From Virgisporangium aurantiacum (GTDB lineage: Bacteria > Actinomycetota > Actinomycetes > Mycobacteriales > Micromonosporaceae), in the NCBI RefSeq assembly GCF_016863635.1, contig NZ_BOPG01000024.1, positions 124,001 through 188,000 of the forward strand: DNA of 64,000 nt. The letters run 5' to 3'. The notes beneath the pieces are model-generated. The model had not been told where the DNA came from. It ran no database searches and saw nothing but the letters and a program-made list of their open reading frames with translations. Positions 33,064 through 43,000 of the stretch are shown in pieces. The translations under genes were made by a program, and so were the position numbers. How positions within the stretch are numbered: position 1 is the first letter of the stretch; every line of letters starts with the position of its first letter.

Positions 33064-33945
33064 GTGATCGGGGTCGTATTCGGGAGTCTGACGCCGCCGG
33101 AGGAACTCGCCCGTGGGGCGGCCCTCGCCGAGCAGTTGGGATTCGGTGAACTGTGGTTCTCCGAGGACTGCTTCTTCACCGGCGGACTGTCCGGCCTCAC
33201 GCAGCTGCTCGCCTCCACCACGACGATCCCGGCCGGGCTCGGGCTCGCCAGCGTCATGACGCGGCATCCGGCCATCCTGGCCATGGAGCTCGCCGGCCTG
33301 GCGCGCATGCACCCGGGCCGGGTCAAAGCGGCCGTCGGGCTCGGCAACCGGCAGTGGCTCACCCAGATGGGACTGGTGCCGCCGCGTCCGCTGAGCACCG
33401 TCCTCGACCGGCATGACACGGTCCGCCGCCTCCTCGCGGGGCACGAGCACAGGGGCATCCAGCTTGCCTACCCGCCCGCGGAGCCCCCACCCCTCTGGAT
33501 CGGCGCCGTCAACGAGAAGGCACTCCGCGCCGCCGGCGCCACCGCCGACGGTGTGCTGCTGTCGGTGCTGTCCGGGCCGACCTACATCCGGTGGGCGCGC
33601 GAGCAGGTCGCCATCGGCGCGGCGGCCGCGAACCGGGACGTCCCACCCATCACCGCGTTCGTGCTGGCGTCGGTCGGCGAGGAGGCCGCCGCACGGGACG
33701 CGGTCAGCGACGCCGTGACGTTCTTCGCCACCGCCGAGGCGCACACCGCGCTGGTCACCCGGTCGCGCGCACCGGGCGAGTTCGCCGTCGCCGGCAGCGC
33801 GACGCAGGTCCGCGACCAGTTGGCCGCACTGCTCGACGCCGGCGCCGACTCCCTCGGCCTGTGGCTGTTCCCACCGGAGAAGCTCGCCGGGCAACTGGAA
33901 CGGATCGCGCAGGACGTGCTTCCCCGGCTGACAACGGCGAATTGA
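33064..33945 (+). CDS. LLM-class (F420-dependent type) oxidoreductase, first gene of the plus arm
   Basis: A 293-residue luciferase-like TIM-barrel protein: VIGVVFGSLTPPEELARGAALAEQLGFGELWFSEDCF, then TTIPAGLGLASVMTRHPAILAMELAGLARMHPGRVKAAVGLGN, ending SATQVRDQLAALLDAGADSLGLWLFPPEK. This pattern fits F420-dependent oxidoreductases more than SsuD-type monooxygenases. GTG 33064 has the strong ribosome site GAGGAGGT. It precedes the thioesterase and NRPS/PKS genes and probably tailors the product. A second LLM gene sits in the minus arm. Confidence 0.83.
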   Translation: MIGVVFGSLTPPEELARGAALAEQLGFGELWFSEDCFFTGGLSGLTQLLASTTTIPAGLGLASVMTRHPAILAMELAGLARMHPGRVKAAVGLGNRQWLTQMGLVPPRPLSTVLDRHDTVRRLLAGHEHRGIQLAYPPAEPPPLWIGAVNEKALRAAGATADGVLLSVLSGPTYIRWAREQVAIGAAAANRDVPPITAFVLASVGEEAAARDAVSDAVTFFATAEAHTALVTRSRAPGEFAVAGSATQVRDQLAALLDAGADSLGLWLFPPEKLAGQLERIAQDVLPRLTTAN

Positions 33946-34008
33946 TCTTCCACGCTACTTCCACGCCGGTCCCGGATTCTGTCACGGGACGTCCGGCGAG
34001 GGAGGCGA

Positions 34009-35103
34009 GTGGAGACAGCAGCGCTCTTCTGCCTTCCGTACGCGGGCGGCGACGAACTCGCCTACTGGCGCTGGGCCGATCTGCTCGCCGGCACCGCGCG
34101 CGTGCACGCGATCGGCCGCGAGGGCGCGCCGTCGGTCGACCGGGTTTGCGACCGGATCGCGGCCGAGGACGGCCCGTTCGCCATCTACGGCCACAGCATG
34201 GGCGCGCGGCTCGGGTTCGAGGTGGCCCGCGAACTCCGCCGTCGCGGGGCGCCGCTGCCGGTGCGGTTCTACGTCGGCGGCGCGCACCCGCCCGACGTCC
34301 GCGAGCCGATCGCCCGCGTGGCGCACATCGACATCGGCGAGTTCATCGATCAGCTCGTCACCCGCGCCGACACGCCGGCCGCCGTCCGCGACGACCCGGA
34401 CATCCGCGCGGCCGTCGAGCCCGCGCTGGCGGCCGACCTCGCCTGGCTGCAGGCGTACCGGTTCCGGCCCGAGCCGCCGCTGCCGGTCCCGATCGTCGCG
34501 TTCGCCGCCACCGACGACCACGAGGTTCCGCGCGACCTGATGCTCGGCTGGGCCCGGCACACCTCGGCCTGGTTCCGGCACCACACGCTTGCCGCGGGGC
34601 ATTTGTTCGTGGGCACCCACGCGGCGGACGTCACGGCTTTGGTCGAAAGATCCGGGGATACGGGCACAGCGCCACCCGGGTACGACGAGGTGCACCTGTG
34701 GCGGGTCGAACCGTCCACCATGGACAAAGCGGAACGCCTTGTCCTGGAACGGTATCCGAGCGGCACCGCCGGTTCCCGGGTCGTGACGGCGGCCGGCGGC
34801 GGCACCGTGCTGGTCGCGATCGGCCCGTCGGTGCGGGCGGTCGCCGTCGAGCGGGTGCGCCCGATCGACGACCTCGACGCGCTCTGCGCCCGCCTCGACC
34901 CCGACGAGCGCGCAGCCGTCCTCGGCGAGCCCGAGGAGGACCAGGTGCGCGCCGCCCTCCAGGCCCTCACCGCCCACGCGGTGCGCGCGGCGGGCGCGGT
35001 GCGCCGTCTCGACCTCGGCAACGCCGTCGCGGCGATCGCCACGGCGGGCGCTCCGGATCCGGTGCGCATCCGGTACGAGACGACCACGGGGGACGCGCGG
35101 TAG
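34009..35103 (+). CDS. Type II thioesterase fused to a decayed 4'-phosphopantetheinyl transferase
   Basis: A 364-residue fusion. Residues 1 to about 225 are an alpha/beta type II thioesterase: FCLPYAGGDELAYWRW, nucleophile Ser63 in IYGHSMGARLGFE, PIVAFAATDDHEVP with the acid, and catalytic His in AAGHLF. Such enzymes clear misprimed carrier domains. Residues about 226-364 read as a Sfp-type transferase: EVHLWRVEPS, then GTVLVAIGPS and RVRPIDDLDALCARLDPDERAAVLG. The magnesium-binding GVDVE is AVAVE, and the WTRKEA-type motif is LTAHAVRAAG. The transferase half is therefore shortened and should be inactive. GTG 34009 follows GGGAGG. The NRPS ATG abuts the stop with no gap. Confidence 0.78.
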   Translation: METAALFCLPYAGGDELAYWRWADLLAGTARVHAIGREGAPSVDRVCDRIAAEDGPFAIYGHSMGARLGFEVARELRRRGAPLPVRFYVGGAHPPDVREPIARVAHIDIGEFIDQLVTRADTPAAVRDDPDIRAAVEPALAADLAWLQAYRFRPEPPLPVPIVAFAATDDHEVPRDLMLGWARHTSAWFRHHTLAAGHLFVGTHAADVTALVERSGDTGTAPPGYDEVHLWRVEPSTMDKAERLVLERYPSGTAGSRVVTAAGGGTVLVAIGPSVRAVAVERVRPIDDLDALCARLDPDERAAVLGEPEEDQVRAALQALTAHAVRAAGAVRRLDLGNAVAAIATAGAPDPVRIRYETTTGDAR

Positions 35104-38100
35104 ATGGACGCACCGTTACCCGACGCCCCGAACCCCGAGTGGACGCGCGGCCCCGGCCACGATCCGCCGGACGTCACCGTCTGGGACCTCGTGGTGGCCC
35201 GCGCCACCGAACGGCCGGACGCCGAAGCCGTGCGGCAGTGGGAGTCCCGGCTGAGCTACGCCGACCTCGTCGGCGCCGCGTCCGCGCTCGCCGCCCGGAT
35301 CCGGGCGCACGGCGCCGGACCGGGTGCGCTGGTGGGGGTCTGCGTGGCGCGCACGCCGCTGATGCCGGTGGCCGTGCTCGGCGTCCTCGCGAGCGGCGCG
35401 GCGTACGTCGTGCTCGACCCGGCGCACCCACGCCGCCGGCTCGACGACGTGCTCGACGACGCCGGGATCGCGGTGGTGGTCGCCGACGCGCCGGGTGCCG
35501 CGCTGCTGGCGGGCAGCGGCCGCACGGTGCTCGTCCCGGAACCCGACGACCGCGCGCCGACGGCAGGACCTCCCGACCCGGCCGGCACCGCCTACGTCCT
35601 CTACACGTCGGGGTCGACCGGGCGGCCGAAGGGCGTGCAGGTCGGCCACCGCAGCGTCACCGCGTTCGTCACCGCCGCGGGTGTCCACTTCGGACTCGAC
35701 GGCGACACCCGCGCGATCGCGTTCGCCGCGCTCGGGTTCGACGTGTCGGTGCTCGACCTCCTCACGCCGTTGACGCGGGGATCGAGCGTGCGGCTGGTGC
35801 CCGACGCCGACCGCGTGGATCCGGCGCGCCTGCAACGGTTCCTGGAAGCTCACGACGTCACCTGGGGGTTCCTCCCACCGGCGCTGCTGCCGCTCGCCGA
35901 TCCGACCCGGCTGCCGCACCTGCGCGACCTGGTGACCGCCGGCGAGCCGCCCGGCCCGGAACAGGTCGCCCGGTGGACGGCCACCGGCACCCGCTTCCAC
36001 AACTGGTACGGCCCGACCGAGACGACCGTGTGCGTGGTCGGCACCGAACTGACCGGCACCTGGGACCGGCCGGTGCCGATCGGCCGGCCGCTGCCCGGCT
36101 GCACCGCGTACATCCTCGACGGCGACGGGGCGCCGTGCCCGCCCGGCATCGCCGGCGAGTTGCACATCGGCGGCCCGCAGGTGGCCGTCGGCTACTGGCG
36201 GCGCCCCGACCTCACCGCCGAACGGTTCGTGACGCGGCCGGACGGCGAGCGCCTCTACCGCACCGGCGACCGCGCCGCGTGGGAACCCGACGGGCGCATC
36301 GCGTACCTGGGCCGGCTCGACCGGCAGGTGAAGATCCAGGGGCAGCGGGTCGAGATCGGCGAGGTGGAGGCGGTCGTCCGGGCCCACCCGGGCGTGCTGC
36401 AGGCGGTGGTCGACGCCGTCGACGACGGGCTCACCGCGTACGTCACGCCGGCGGGCGCGCCGGACCTCGCCGCGCTGCGCGAGCACTGCGCGCGGCGGCT
36501 GCCGGGCTACATGCTGCCGACCCGGGTCGTGCGGCTGGCCGCGCTCCCGCTGACGACGGCGGGCAAGACGGACACGACCGCGTTGCGAACCGTCCACGAT
36601 GGACGGTTGGCACCGGTCGCGGCCGTGTGGGCGGAGATCCTGGACGCGCCGGATCCCCGGCCGGACGACACGTTCCTCGACGCCGGCGGCCACTCGCTGC
36701 GGGCGATGCGGCTGGTGTCGGCGTTGCGGCAGCGCCTCGGGCGCGACGTGTCGGTCGAGGACGTCCACGCGGGCGGCACGCTCGACGGCCTCACCCGTCG
36801 GGTCCTGGCGGCACCCGCCCTGCCCGAATCTCACCCGGTGCGTGCCGCCACGCCGACGTTGTCGACGGCCCAGCGGCGGATCTGGTTCGTCGAACAGGTC
36901 TCGCCCGGGACCTCGGCCCACGTGGTCGCGTTCGCGCACCGGATCCGCGGCCCGCTCGACGTGGCGAGACTCCGCGGCGCGCTCGCGACCGTGGTGGCCC
37001 GGCACGAACCGTTGCGGTGGCGGGTGCCGCAGCGCGACGGCGTCCCGTACGTGCGGGTCGAGCCGCCGGGCCCGGTTCCGCTGCCGGTCGTCGACGCGAC
37101 GGAGGACGGCCTCGACCGCTTTCTTGACATGGCCGCGACGACCCCGTTCGACCTCGCTGACGGTCCACTGTGGAGGGCGGCGGTGGCCCGCCTCGGCTCC
37201 GCGGACCACGTGCTGGTGACCGGCGTGCACCACATCGTGTTCGACGGCTGGTCGCAGGACGTGTTCCTGCGCGACCTCGCCACCGCCTACACCGGTGTCC
37301 ACAGTGGACCCCTGGTCGCTACGTTCGACACCTACGTCGCGACGCTCGCCGCGCGGGCCGCCCGCACCGGCGCGGCCGACCTCGCCTGGTGGACCGACCG
37401 GCTCGCCGGCGCGCCGACCGTCTGCGACCTGCCCCGCGACCGCCCGCGGCCACCCGCGCAGACGTTCCGGGGGCTGCGCCGGAGCACCACGCTCGACCCG
37501 GCGACCACCGACGCCGTGCGGGCGCTGGCCCGGCGGTGCGGTGCGACCCCGCACGCGGTGCTGCTGGCCGTGTTCGGGTGCCTGCTCCGGCGCCTCACCG
37601 GAAGCACCGACCTCGTCGTCGGCGTCCCCTACGCCGACCGCGAGGACGCCGCGTTCGAGCCGCTCGTCGGGCTGCTGCTGCACATCCTGCCGGTCCGGCT
37701 GCGGATCGACGACGACGAGCCGGTGACCGTCCACATCGGACGGTGCGCCGAGGAGGTGCGGGCGGCGGCCGCGCGCCGCGCCGCGCCGCTGGACCGCGTC
37801 GTGGAGGCGCTGCGGGTGCCCCGCGACCTCGGCCGCAACCCGCTGATCCAGGTACTGTTCAACCAGCACGACGACGCGGCCGCCCGGCTCCACCTGCCCG
37901 GCTGCGCGGTGACCCCGGTGTCGGCCGGCCTGCCGGGCTCGCTCTTCGACCTGACGGTTTACGTGGGCGGGGACGCCGATCGCGTCCAGGTGGTGGCGAA
38001 CCCCGACCTGTACGACGCCGCCCGGGTGGAGGCGTTCCTCGCCTCGTACGTCCACCTCCTGCAGCGGCTGACCGCCGAACCGGACGCGCCGGTCGGCGCC

Positions 38101-40038
38101 GCCGCCGCGCGCCCACCGTTCACCGTCGAGGCGCCGGTGCCGCCGCCCGCCCGGCCTGTCGCCGCCCGGACCGCCCGCCGCGTCGCGGCGCCAGCGGTGT
38201 CCGTGCCGGTGCCGCCGCCCGCCGGGCCCGTCGCCGACCGGATCGCCCGCCGCGCCGCGGCGACTCCCGACACCGTGGCGGTCGACGGCGCGGGTGGCCC
38301 CGTCACCTACCGGGACCTCGACCGGCAGCGGCGACGCGTCGCCGCCGGGGTGGCCGCGGGGTTGGCCGCCGCCGGCATCGCGCCCGGTGCGACCGTCGCG
38401 GTCCTGGCGACCCGCCACACCGCGCTGCCGGCGCTGCTGCTCGGCATCCTCACCGCCGGCGCCCGCTGGGCGGTCCTCGACACCGCGCACCCCGCGCCGG
38501 CGCTCGCCGCACAGGCGGTGGCCGCCGACGCCACGGCGCTCGTCGCGACCCCGGACGCGACGGTCCCCGCCGACCTGGCCCACCTGACCCGACTGTCCCC
38601 GATGGACGGTCCCGACCCGGCCCGGGCACCGGCGGGGTACCTCTCGTTCACGTCCGGCACGACCGGCCGGCCGCAGGTCGTCGTCGCGCCGGCCGAACCG
38701 CTCGCCGCGTTCCTCGGCCACTACCCGGCCGCGTTCGGGCTCGGACCGGGGGACCGGTTCGCGATGCTCGCCGGGCTCGCCCACGACCCGCTGCTCCGCG
38801 ACGTCTTCACGCCGCTGGTGCTCGGCGCCACGCTGGTCGTTCCCGAGCAGGCGTGGATCCGTGACCCGGTGCGGCTGCACGGGTTCCTGGCCGCCCGCGG
38901 GGTGACGGTCGCGCACGTCACCCCGCAACTGGTGCGGATGCTCGGCACCGTGCCCGCCGCCGCGTTGCCGGCGCTGCGCCTCGTCGTCTCGGCCGGCGAC
39001 CATCTCACGGCCGCCGACGTCGCGCGGATGCGGGCGCTCGCGCCGAACGCCCGGCTGGTCAACGGGTACGGCACCACGGAGACCCCGCAACTGCACGCCT
39101 GGCACGAAATCGAGAGCGGCGGGACGCAGGAGACGGTGCCGGTCGGCCGCGGCGTGCCCGGCAGCACGCTGACGGTCGTGGACGCCCACGGCCGTCCCGC
39201 CGCCGTCGGCGAACTCGGCGAGGTGGTGGTGCACAGCCGCAACCTCGCCACCGGCTACCTCGACCCGCGCCGCACCGCCGACCGGTTCCCGGCACCCGGC
39301 ACCTACCGCACCGGCGACCTCGGCCGGCACCGCGCCGACGGGTCGGTGGTCCTCGCCGGGCGGGCCGACCAGCAGGTGAAGGTGCGCGGTCACCGGGTGG
39401 AACTGGCCGAGATCGAGGCGGCGCTGGCCGCGCACCCCGACGTGCGCACGGCCGCCGCCGTACCGGTCGAGACCGGCGGCGAGCGGGCGATCCGGGTGTT
39501 CGTGGCACCGGCGCAGCCGGACCTGTCCGTCGCCGACCTGACCGACCACCTCCGGCGCCGGTTCCCCGAGCCCGCCGTGCCGGCCGACATCCGGCTGGTG
39601 CCGGCGATCCCGCTCACGGCCAACGGCAAGGCCGACCGGGCCGGGCTGGCCGCCCTCGCGCCGCCACCGGTGCCGGGCCGGGCCGCCGACGACGAACTGC
39701 GGACCCGCACCGAACGGCTCGTCGGCGGCGTGTGGCGGTCGGTGCTCGGCCGGCCCCGGATCGGCGCCGAGGACAACTTCTTCGACGCCGGTGGGCACTC
39801 GCTGGCGCTGGCGACGGTCGCCGCCCGGCTGTCGGCGGCGCTCGGCGCCGAGATACCGATCGTCGAACTGTTCAACCGCCCCACGATCCGGTCGCTGGCC
39901 GGATATCTCGACGGCGCCACCACGCGGCCGGGACTCGACCGGGCCGCCCGCCGGGTCGCCGCGCGTCGCGGTGCGATCCACCGCGACCGGGCCCGCCGCG
40001 GGAACCTCACCACCACGGAACCGACAGGAGATGGTTGA
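35104..40038 (+). CDS. NRPS, A-PCP-C-A-PCP
   Basis: A 1644-residue two-module peptide synthetase. A1 (about 25-510) has YTSGSTGRPKG (166-176), NWYGPTETT and TTAGKTDT; my hand-aligned specificity residues are D-V-L-F-V-A-W-V-C, probably a hydrophobic residue. PCP1 Ser531 lies in LDAGGHSL. The C domain (about 580-1000) has HHIVFDG at 709-715. A2 (about 1045-1500) is unusual: SFTSGTTGRPQ lacks the usual Lys, A4 reads AHDPLLRDVF, and the code is D-P-R-H-V-A-G-Q-L; NGKADRAG is intact. PCP2 Ser1566 lies in FDAGGHSL. With no leading C domain, it should start the chain. Its stop lies 2 bases before the PKS ATG. Confidence 0.88.
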   Translation: MDAPLPDAPNPEWTRGPGHDPPDVTVWDLVVARATERPDAEAVRQWESRLSYADLVGAASALAARIRAHGAGPGALVGVCVARTPLMPVAVLGVLASGAAYVVLDPAHPRRRLDDVLDDAGIAVVVADAPGAALLAGSGRTVLVPEPDDRAPTAGPPDPAGTAYVLYTSGSTGRPKGVQVGHRSVTAFVTAAGVHFGLDGDTRAIAFAALGFDVSVLDLLTPLTRGSSVRLVPDADRVDPARLQRFLEAHDVTWGFLPPALLPLADPTRLPHLRDLVTAGEPPGPEQVARWTATGTRFHNWYGPTETTVCVVGTELTGTWDRPVPIGRPLPGCTAYILDGDGAPCPPGIAGELHIGGPQVAVGYWRRPDLTAERFVTRPDGERLYRTGDRAAWEPDGRIAYLGRLDRQVKIQGQRVEIGEVEAVVRAHPGVLQAVVDAVDDGLTAYVTPAGAPDLAALREHCARRLPGYMLPTRVVRLAALPLTTAGKTDTTALRTVHDGRLAPVAAVWAEILDAPDPRPDDTFLDAGGHSLRAMRLVSALRQRLGRDVSVEDVHAGGTLDGLTRRVLAAPALPESHPVRAATPTLSTAQRRIWFVEQVSPGTSAHVVAFAHRIRGPLDVARLRGALATVVARHEPLRWRVPQRDGVPYVRVEPPGPVPLPVVDATEDGLDRFLDMAATTPFDLADGPLWRAAVARLGSADHVLVTGVHHIVFDGWSQDVFLRDLATAYTGVHSGPLVATFDTYVATLAARAARTGAADLAWWTDRLAGAPTVCDLPRDRPRPPAQTFRGLRRSTTLDPATTDAVRALARRCGATPHAVLLAVFGCLLRRLTGSTDLVVGVPYADREDAAFEPLVGLLLHILPVRLRIDDDEPVTVHIGRCAEEVRAAAARRAAPLDRVVEALRVPRDLGRNPLIQVLFNQHDDAAARLHLPGCAVTPVSAGLPGSLFDLTVYVGGDADRVQVVANPDLYDAARVEAFLASYVHLLQRLTAEPDAPVGAAAARPPFTVEAPVPPPARPVAARTARRVAAPAVSVPVPPPAGPVADRIARRAAATPDTVAVDGAGGPVTYRDLDRQRRRVAAGVAAGLAAAGIAPGATVAVLATRHTALPALLLGILTAGARWAVLDTAHPAPALAAQAVAADATALVATPDATVPADLAHLTRLSPMDGPDPARAPAGYLSFTSGTTGRPQVVVAPAEPLAAFLGHYPAAFGLGPGDRFAMLAGLAHDPLLRDVFTPLVLGATLVVPEQAWIRDPVRLHGFLAARGVTVAHVTPQLVRMLGTVPAAALPALRLVVSAGDHLTAADVARMRALAPNARLVNGYGTTETPQLHAWHEIESGGTQETVPVGRGVPGSTLTVVDAHGRPAAVGELGEVVVHSRNLATGYLDPRRTADRFPAPGTYRTGDLGRHRADGSVVLAGRADQQVKVRGHRVELAEIEAALAAHPDVRTAAAVPVETGGERAIRVFVAPAQPDLSVADLTDHLRRRFPEPAVPADIRLVPAIPLTANGKADRAGLAALAPPPVPGRAADDELRTRTERLVGGVWRSVLGRPRIGAEDNFFDAGGHSLALATVAARLSAALGAEIPIVELFNRPTIRSLAGYLDGATTRPGLDRAARRVAARRGAIHRDRARRGNLTTTEPTGDG

Positions 40039-40040
40039 CC

Positions 40041-43000
40041 ATGACCGCCACTGATGAACCGACCGTGGAGCCGATCGCCGTCATCGGCCTGGCCTGCCGG
40101 ATGCCCGGCGCCGCCGACGCCGACGCGTTCTGGGAGATGCTCGCCGACGGCACGGAGGCGGTGCGGTTCTTCACCCTCGACGAGCAGCGGGCGCTGGGCG
40201 TCCCCGAGTCGATCGTCACCGATCCGAACTTCGTGCCCGCGGCGGCGATCCTCGCCGACCACGACGCGATCGACACCGGCGTCTTCGGGATGTCGATCCG
40301 GGAGGCGGAGATCCGCGACCCGCAGCACCGGCTGCTGCTGGAACTGAGCCACACGGCCCTCGAGGACGCCGGCTACGACCCGTCGCGGTACGCGGGCGAG
40401 ATCGGCAACTACGCGACCGTCGGCCCGGACGTGTACCAGTGGCTGAACATCCGCAGCAACCCGAAGGCGTACGCGAACGCGGGCTGGCTGGCCGTGATGG
40501 TCGGCAACCATCCCGACTACGCGGCGACGCTGACGTCCTACAAGCTCGGCCTGCGCGGGCCGAGCCTGACGATGAACACCGCCTGCTCCAGTTCGCTGGT
40601 GTCGCTGCACCTGGCCTGCGAGGCGCTGCGCAACGGCGAGTGCGACATGGCCCTCACCGGCGGCGCCACGATCGACATCCCGGCCGGGCACGGCTACCTC
40701 TACGACGAGGACGGCATCACCGCGCCCGACGGCCACTGCCGCCCGTTCGACGCCGACGCCCGGGGCACGATCTGGGGCAGCGGCGGCGGTGTGGTGGTGC
40801 TCAAGCGGCTCGCCGACGCGATCGAGGACGGCGACAACGTCCGCGCGGTGATCCTCGGCAACGCCATCAACAACGACGGCGACACGAAGGTCGGCTTCTC
40901 CGCGCCCAGCGCCGAGGGCCAGGCGGCGGTCATCGCGCAGGCGCTCGGCGTCGCGGGCGTCGACCCGCGCACGATCACCTACGTCGAGGCGCACGGCACC
41001 GGTACCGCGCTCGGCGACCCGATCGAGGTGTCGGCGCTGTCGGGCGTCTACCAGCAGGACACCGACGAGGCCGGCTGGTGCGCGATCGGCTCGGTGAAGT
41101 CGAACATCGGCCACCTCGGGCAGTCGGCCGGCGCCGCGGCGCTCATCAAGACCGTTCTCGCGCTCGAACACGGCCAGATCCCGCCGAGCCTGCACTACCG
41201 CAGCCCCAACCCGAAGATCGAGTTCGGCCGCAACCCGTTCCACGTGGCCACCGCGCTCACCAAGTGGGAGCCCGACGGCGTGCCGCGCCGCGCGGCGGTG
41301 AGCTCGTTCGGTATCGGCGGGACGAACGCGCACGCCATCCTCCAGGAGGCGCCGGCCCGGTCCGCCGGGACCCGGGAGACCCGGCCGGCGCACCTGCTCA
41401 TGCTGTCGGCCCGCACCGACACCGCGCTCGCCGTCCAGCGCGAGCGGCTCGCCGCCCACCTGGCCGCGCACCCGGACCTCGACCTCGCCGACGTCGCCCA
41501 CACGCTGCGGGTCGGCCGCCGCCAGCTGGCGCGGCGGGCCGCGGTCGTGGCGACCGACGTCCACGACGCCGTGCGGGCACTCGCCGACGACAAGCGGGTC
41601 GTCACCGGTGTGGCCGGCCGCCGCGCGCCGCGCGTGGCGCTGCTGTTCTCCGGCCAGGGCGCGCAGTACGCCGGCGCGGCGGCCGGCCTGTACCGCACGG
41701 AACCGGTGTTCCGGGCGGCGGTCGACGAGTGCGCAGCCGCACTGTCTAATGTGGACCTTCCCGACGTGTTGTTCGGCGCAGGAGACGGCGCGGAGGAGCG
41801 GCTGCGCCTGACCGGCAACACCCAGCCGGCGCTGTTCACCATCGGCTACGCGCTGGCCCGGCTGTGGCAGTCGTGGGGCGTCGAGCCGGCCGCGATGCTC
41901 GGCCACAGCATCGGCGAGTACGTCGCGGCGACGCTCGCCGGCGTCTTCGAGCTCGCCGACGCGGTGCGCCTGGTCGCGGACCGGGGCCGGCTCATGCAGC
42001 GGATGCCGGCCGGGTCGATGCTGGCCGTGTCGCTCGACGAGGCCGAGGTGCGGCCGATGCTGCCCGACGGGCTGTCGGTGGCGACCGTCAACGCGCCGGG
42101 GTCGTGCGTGGTGGCCGGCCCGACCGACCTGGTGCGGGCGTTCGCCGAGCGACTGAGCGGTGACGGGACCGGCGCGACGATGCTGCGGACGTCACATGCC
42201 TTCCACTCGCCGATGATGGAACCGATCCTGGCCGAATTCCGCGACCTCGTCGCCGCGACCGCGCGGACCGCGCCGCGGCTGCCGTTCCTGTCGAACGTGA
42301 CCGGTACCTGGATCACCGCCGACGAGGCGACCGACCCGGGGTACTGGGCCCGGCACCTGCGCGAGCCGGTGCGCTTCGGCGACGGCGTCGCGACGCTTCT
42401 CGCCGACGGCGAGTGGGTGTTCGTCGAGTGCGGCCCGGGTCGTCAACTGGCCGGCCTCGTGCGGCGCCAGCTGTCGCGCGACGCGGTCCCGCCGCAGCCG
42501 AGCCTGCCCGGCCCGGCCGACGGTGTCGACGACCTCACGGTGCTGTACAAGGCGGCCGGAACCCTGTGGGCGCACGGCGTTCCGGTCGACCGGGACGCGA
42601 TGGGGCCGTGGGCGCGGCGGGTTCCGCTGCCGACGTACCCGTTCGAGCGGGTGCGGGCGTGGGTCGAGCCCGACCGCGCCGTGGCCGGGTTCTCCGCGCA
42701 GACGTCGGCGGTGGCGAGCCGGTCGGAGCGCGGGGGAGTGCTGCCGGTCGACGGCTGGGCGTGGGTGCCGACGTGGCGGCAACTGCCGCCGGGGCCGTCG
42801 ACGGAACAGTTGCCGGCACGCTGCCTGGTGTTCGCCGATGACAACGGCCTTGCGGCCGCCCTGCGCGGCAGGGGCACCGAAGTGGTCCTGGTCCGACCGG
42901 GCACGGCGTTCGGGCCAACGGGGGACGGCTACACGGTGCGGCCGTCGGAACGGGCCGACTACGACGCGTTGCTCGCCGTGCTGGCGGGCGACGGCGGGGT

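Noticed and set aside
34009..35103. A functional phosphopantetheinyl transferase for the cluster
   Set aside because: The metal-binding and KEA-type motifs are lost, so carrier activation must come from another gene.
35116..39981. A 1621-codon open frame on the minus strand opposite the NRPS
   Set aside because: It is a mirror of the NRPS codon pattern in very GC-rich DNA: its translation is Arg/Gly/Val-rich with no domain motifs, while the plus strand has full A, C and PCP motifs.
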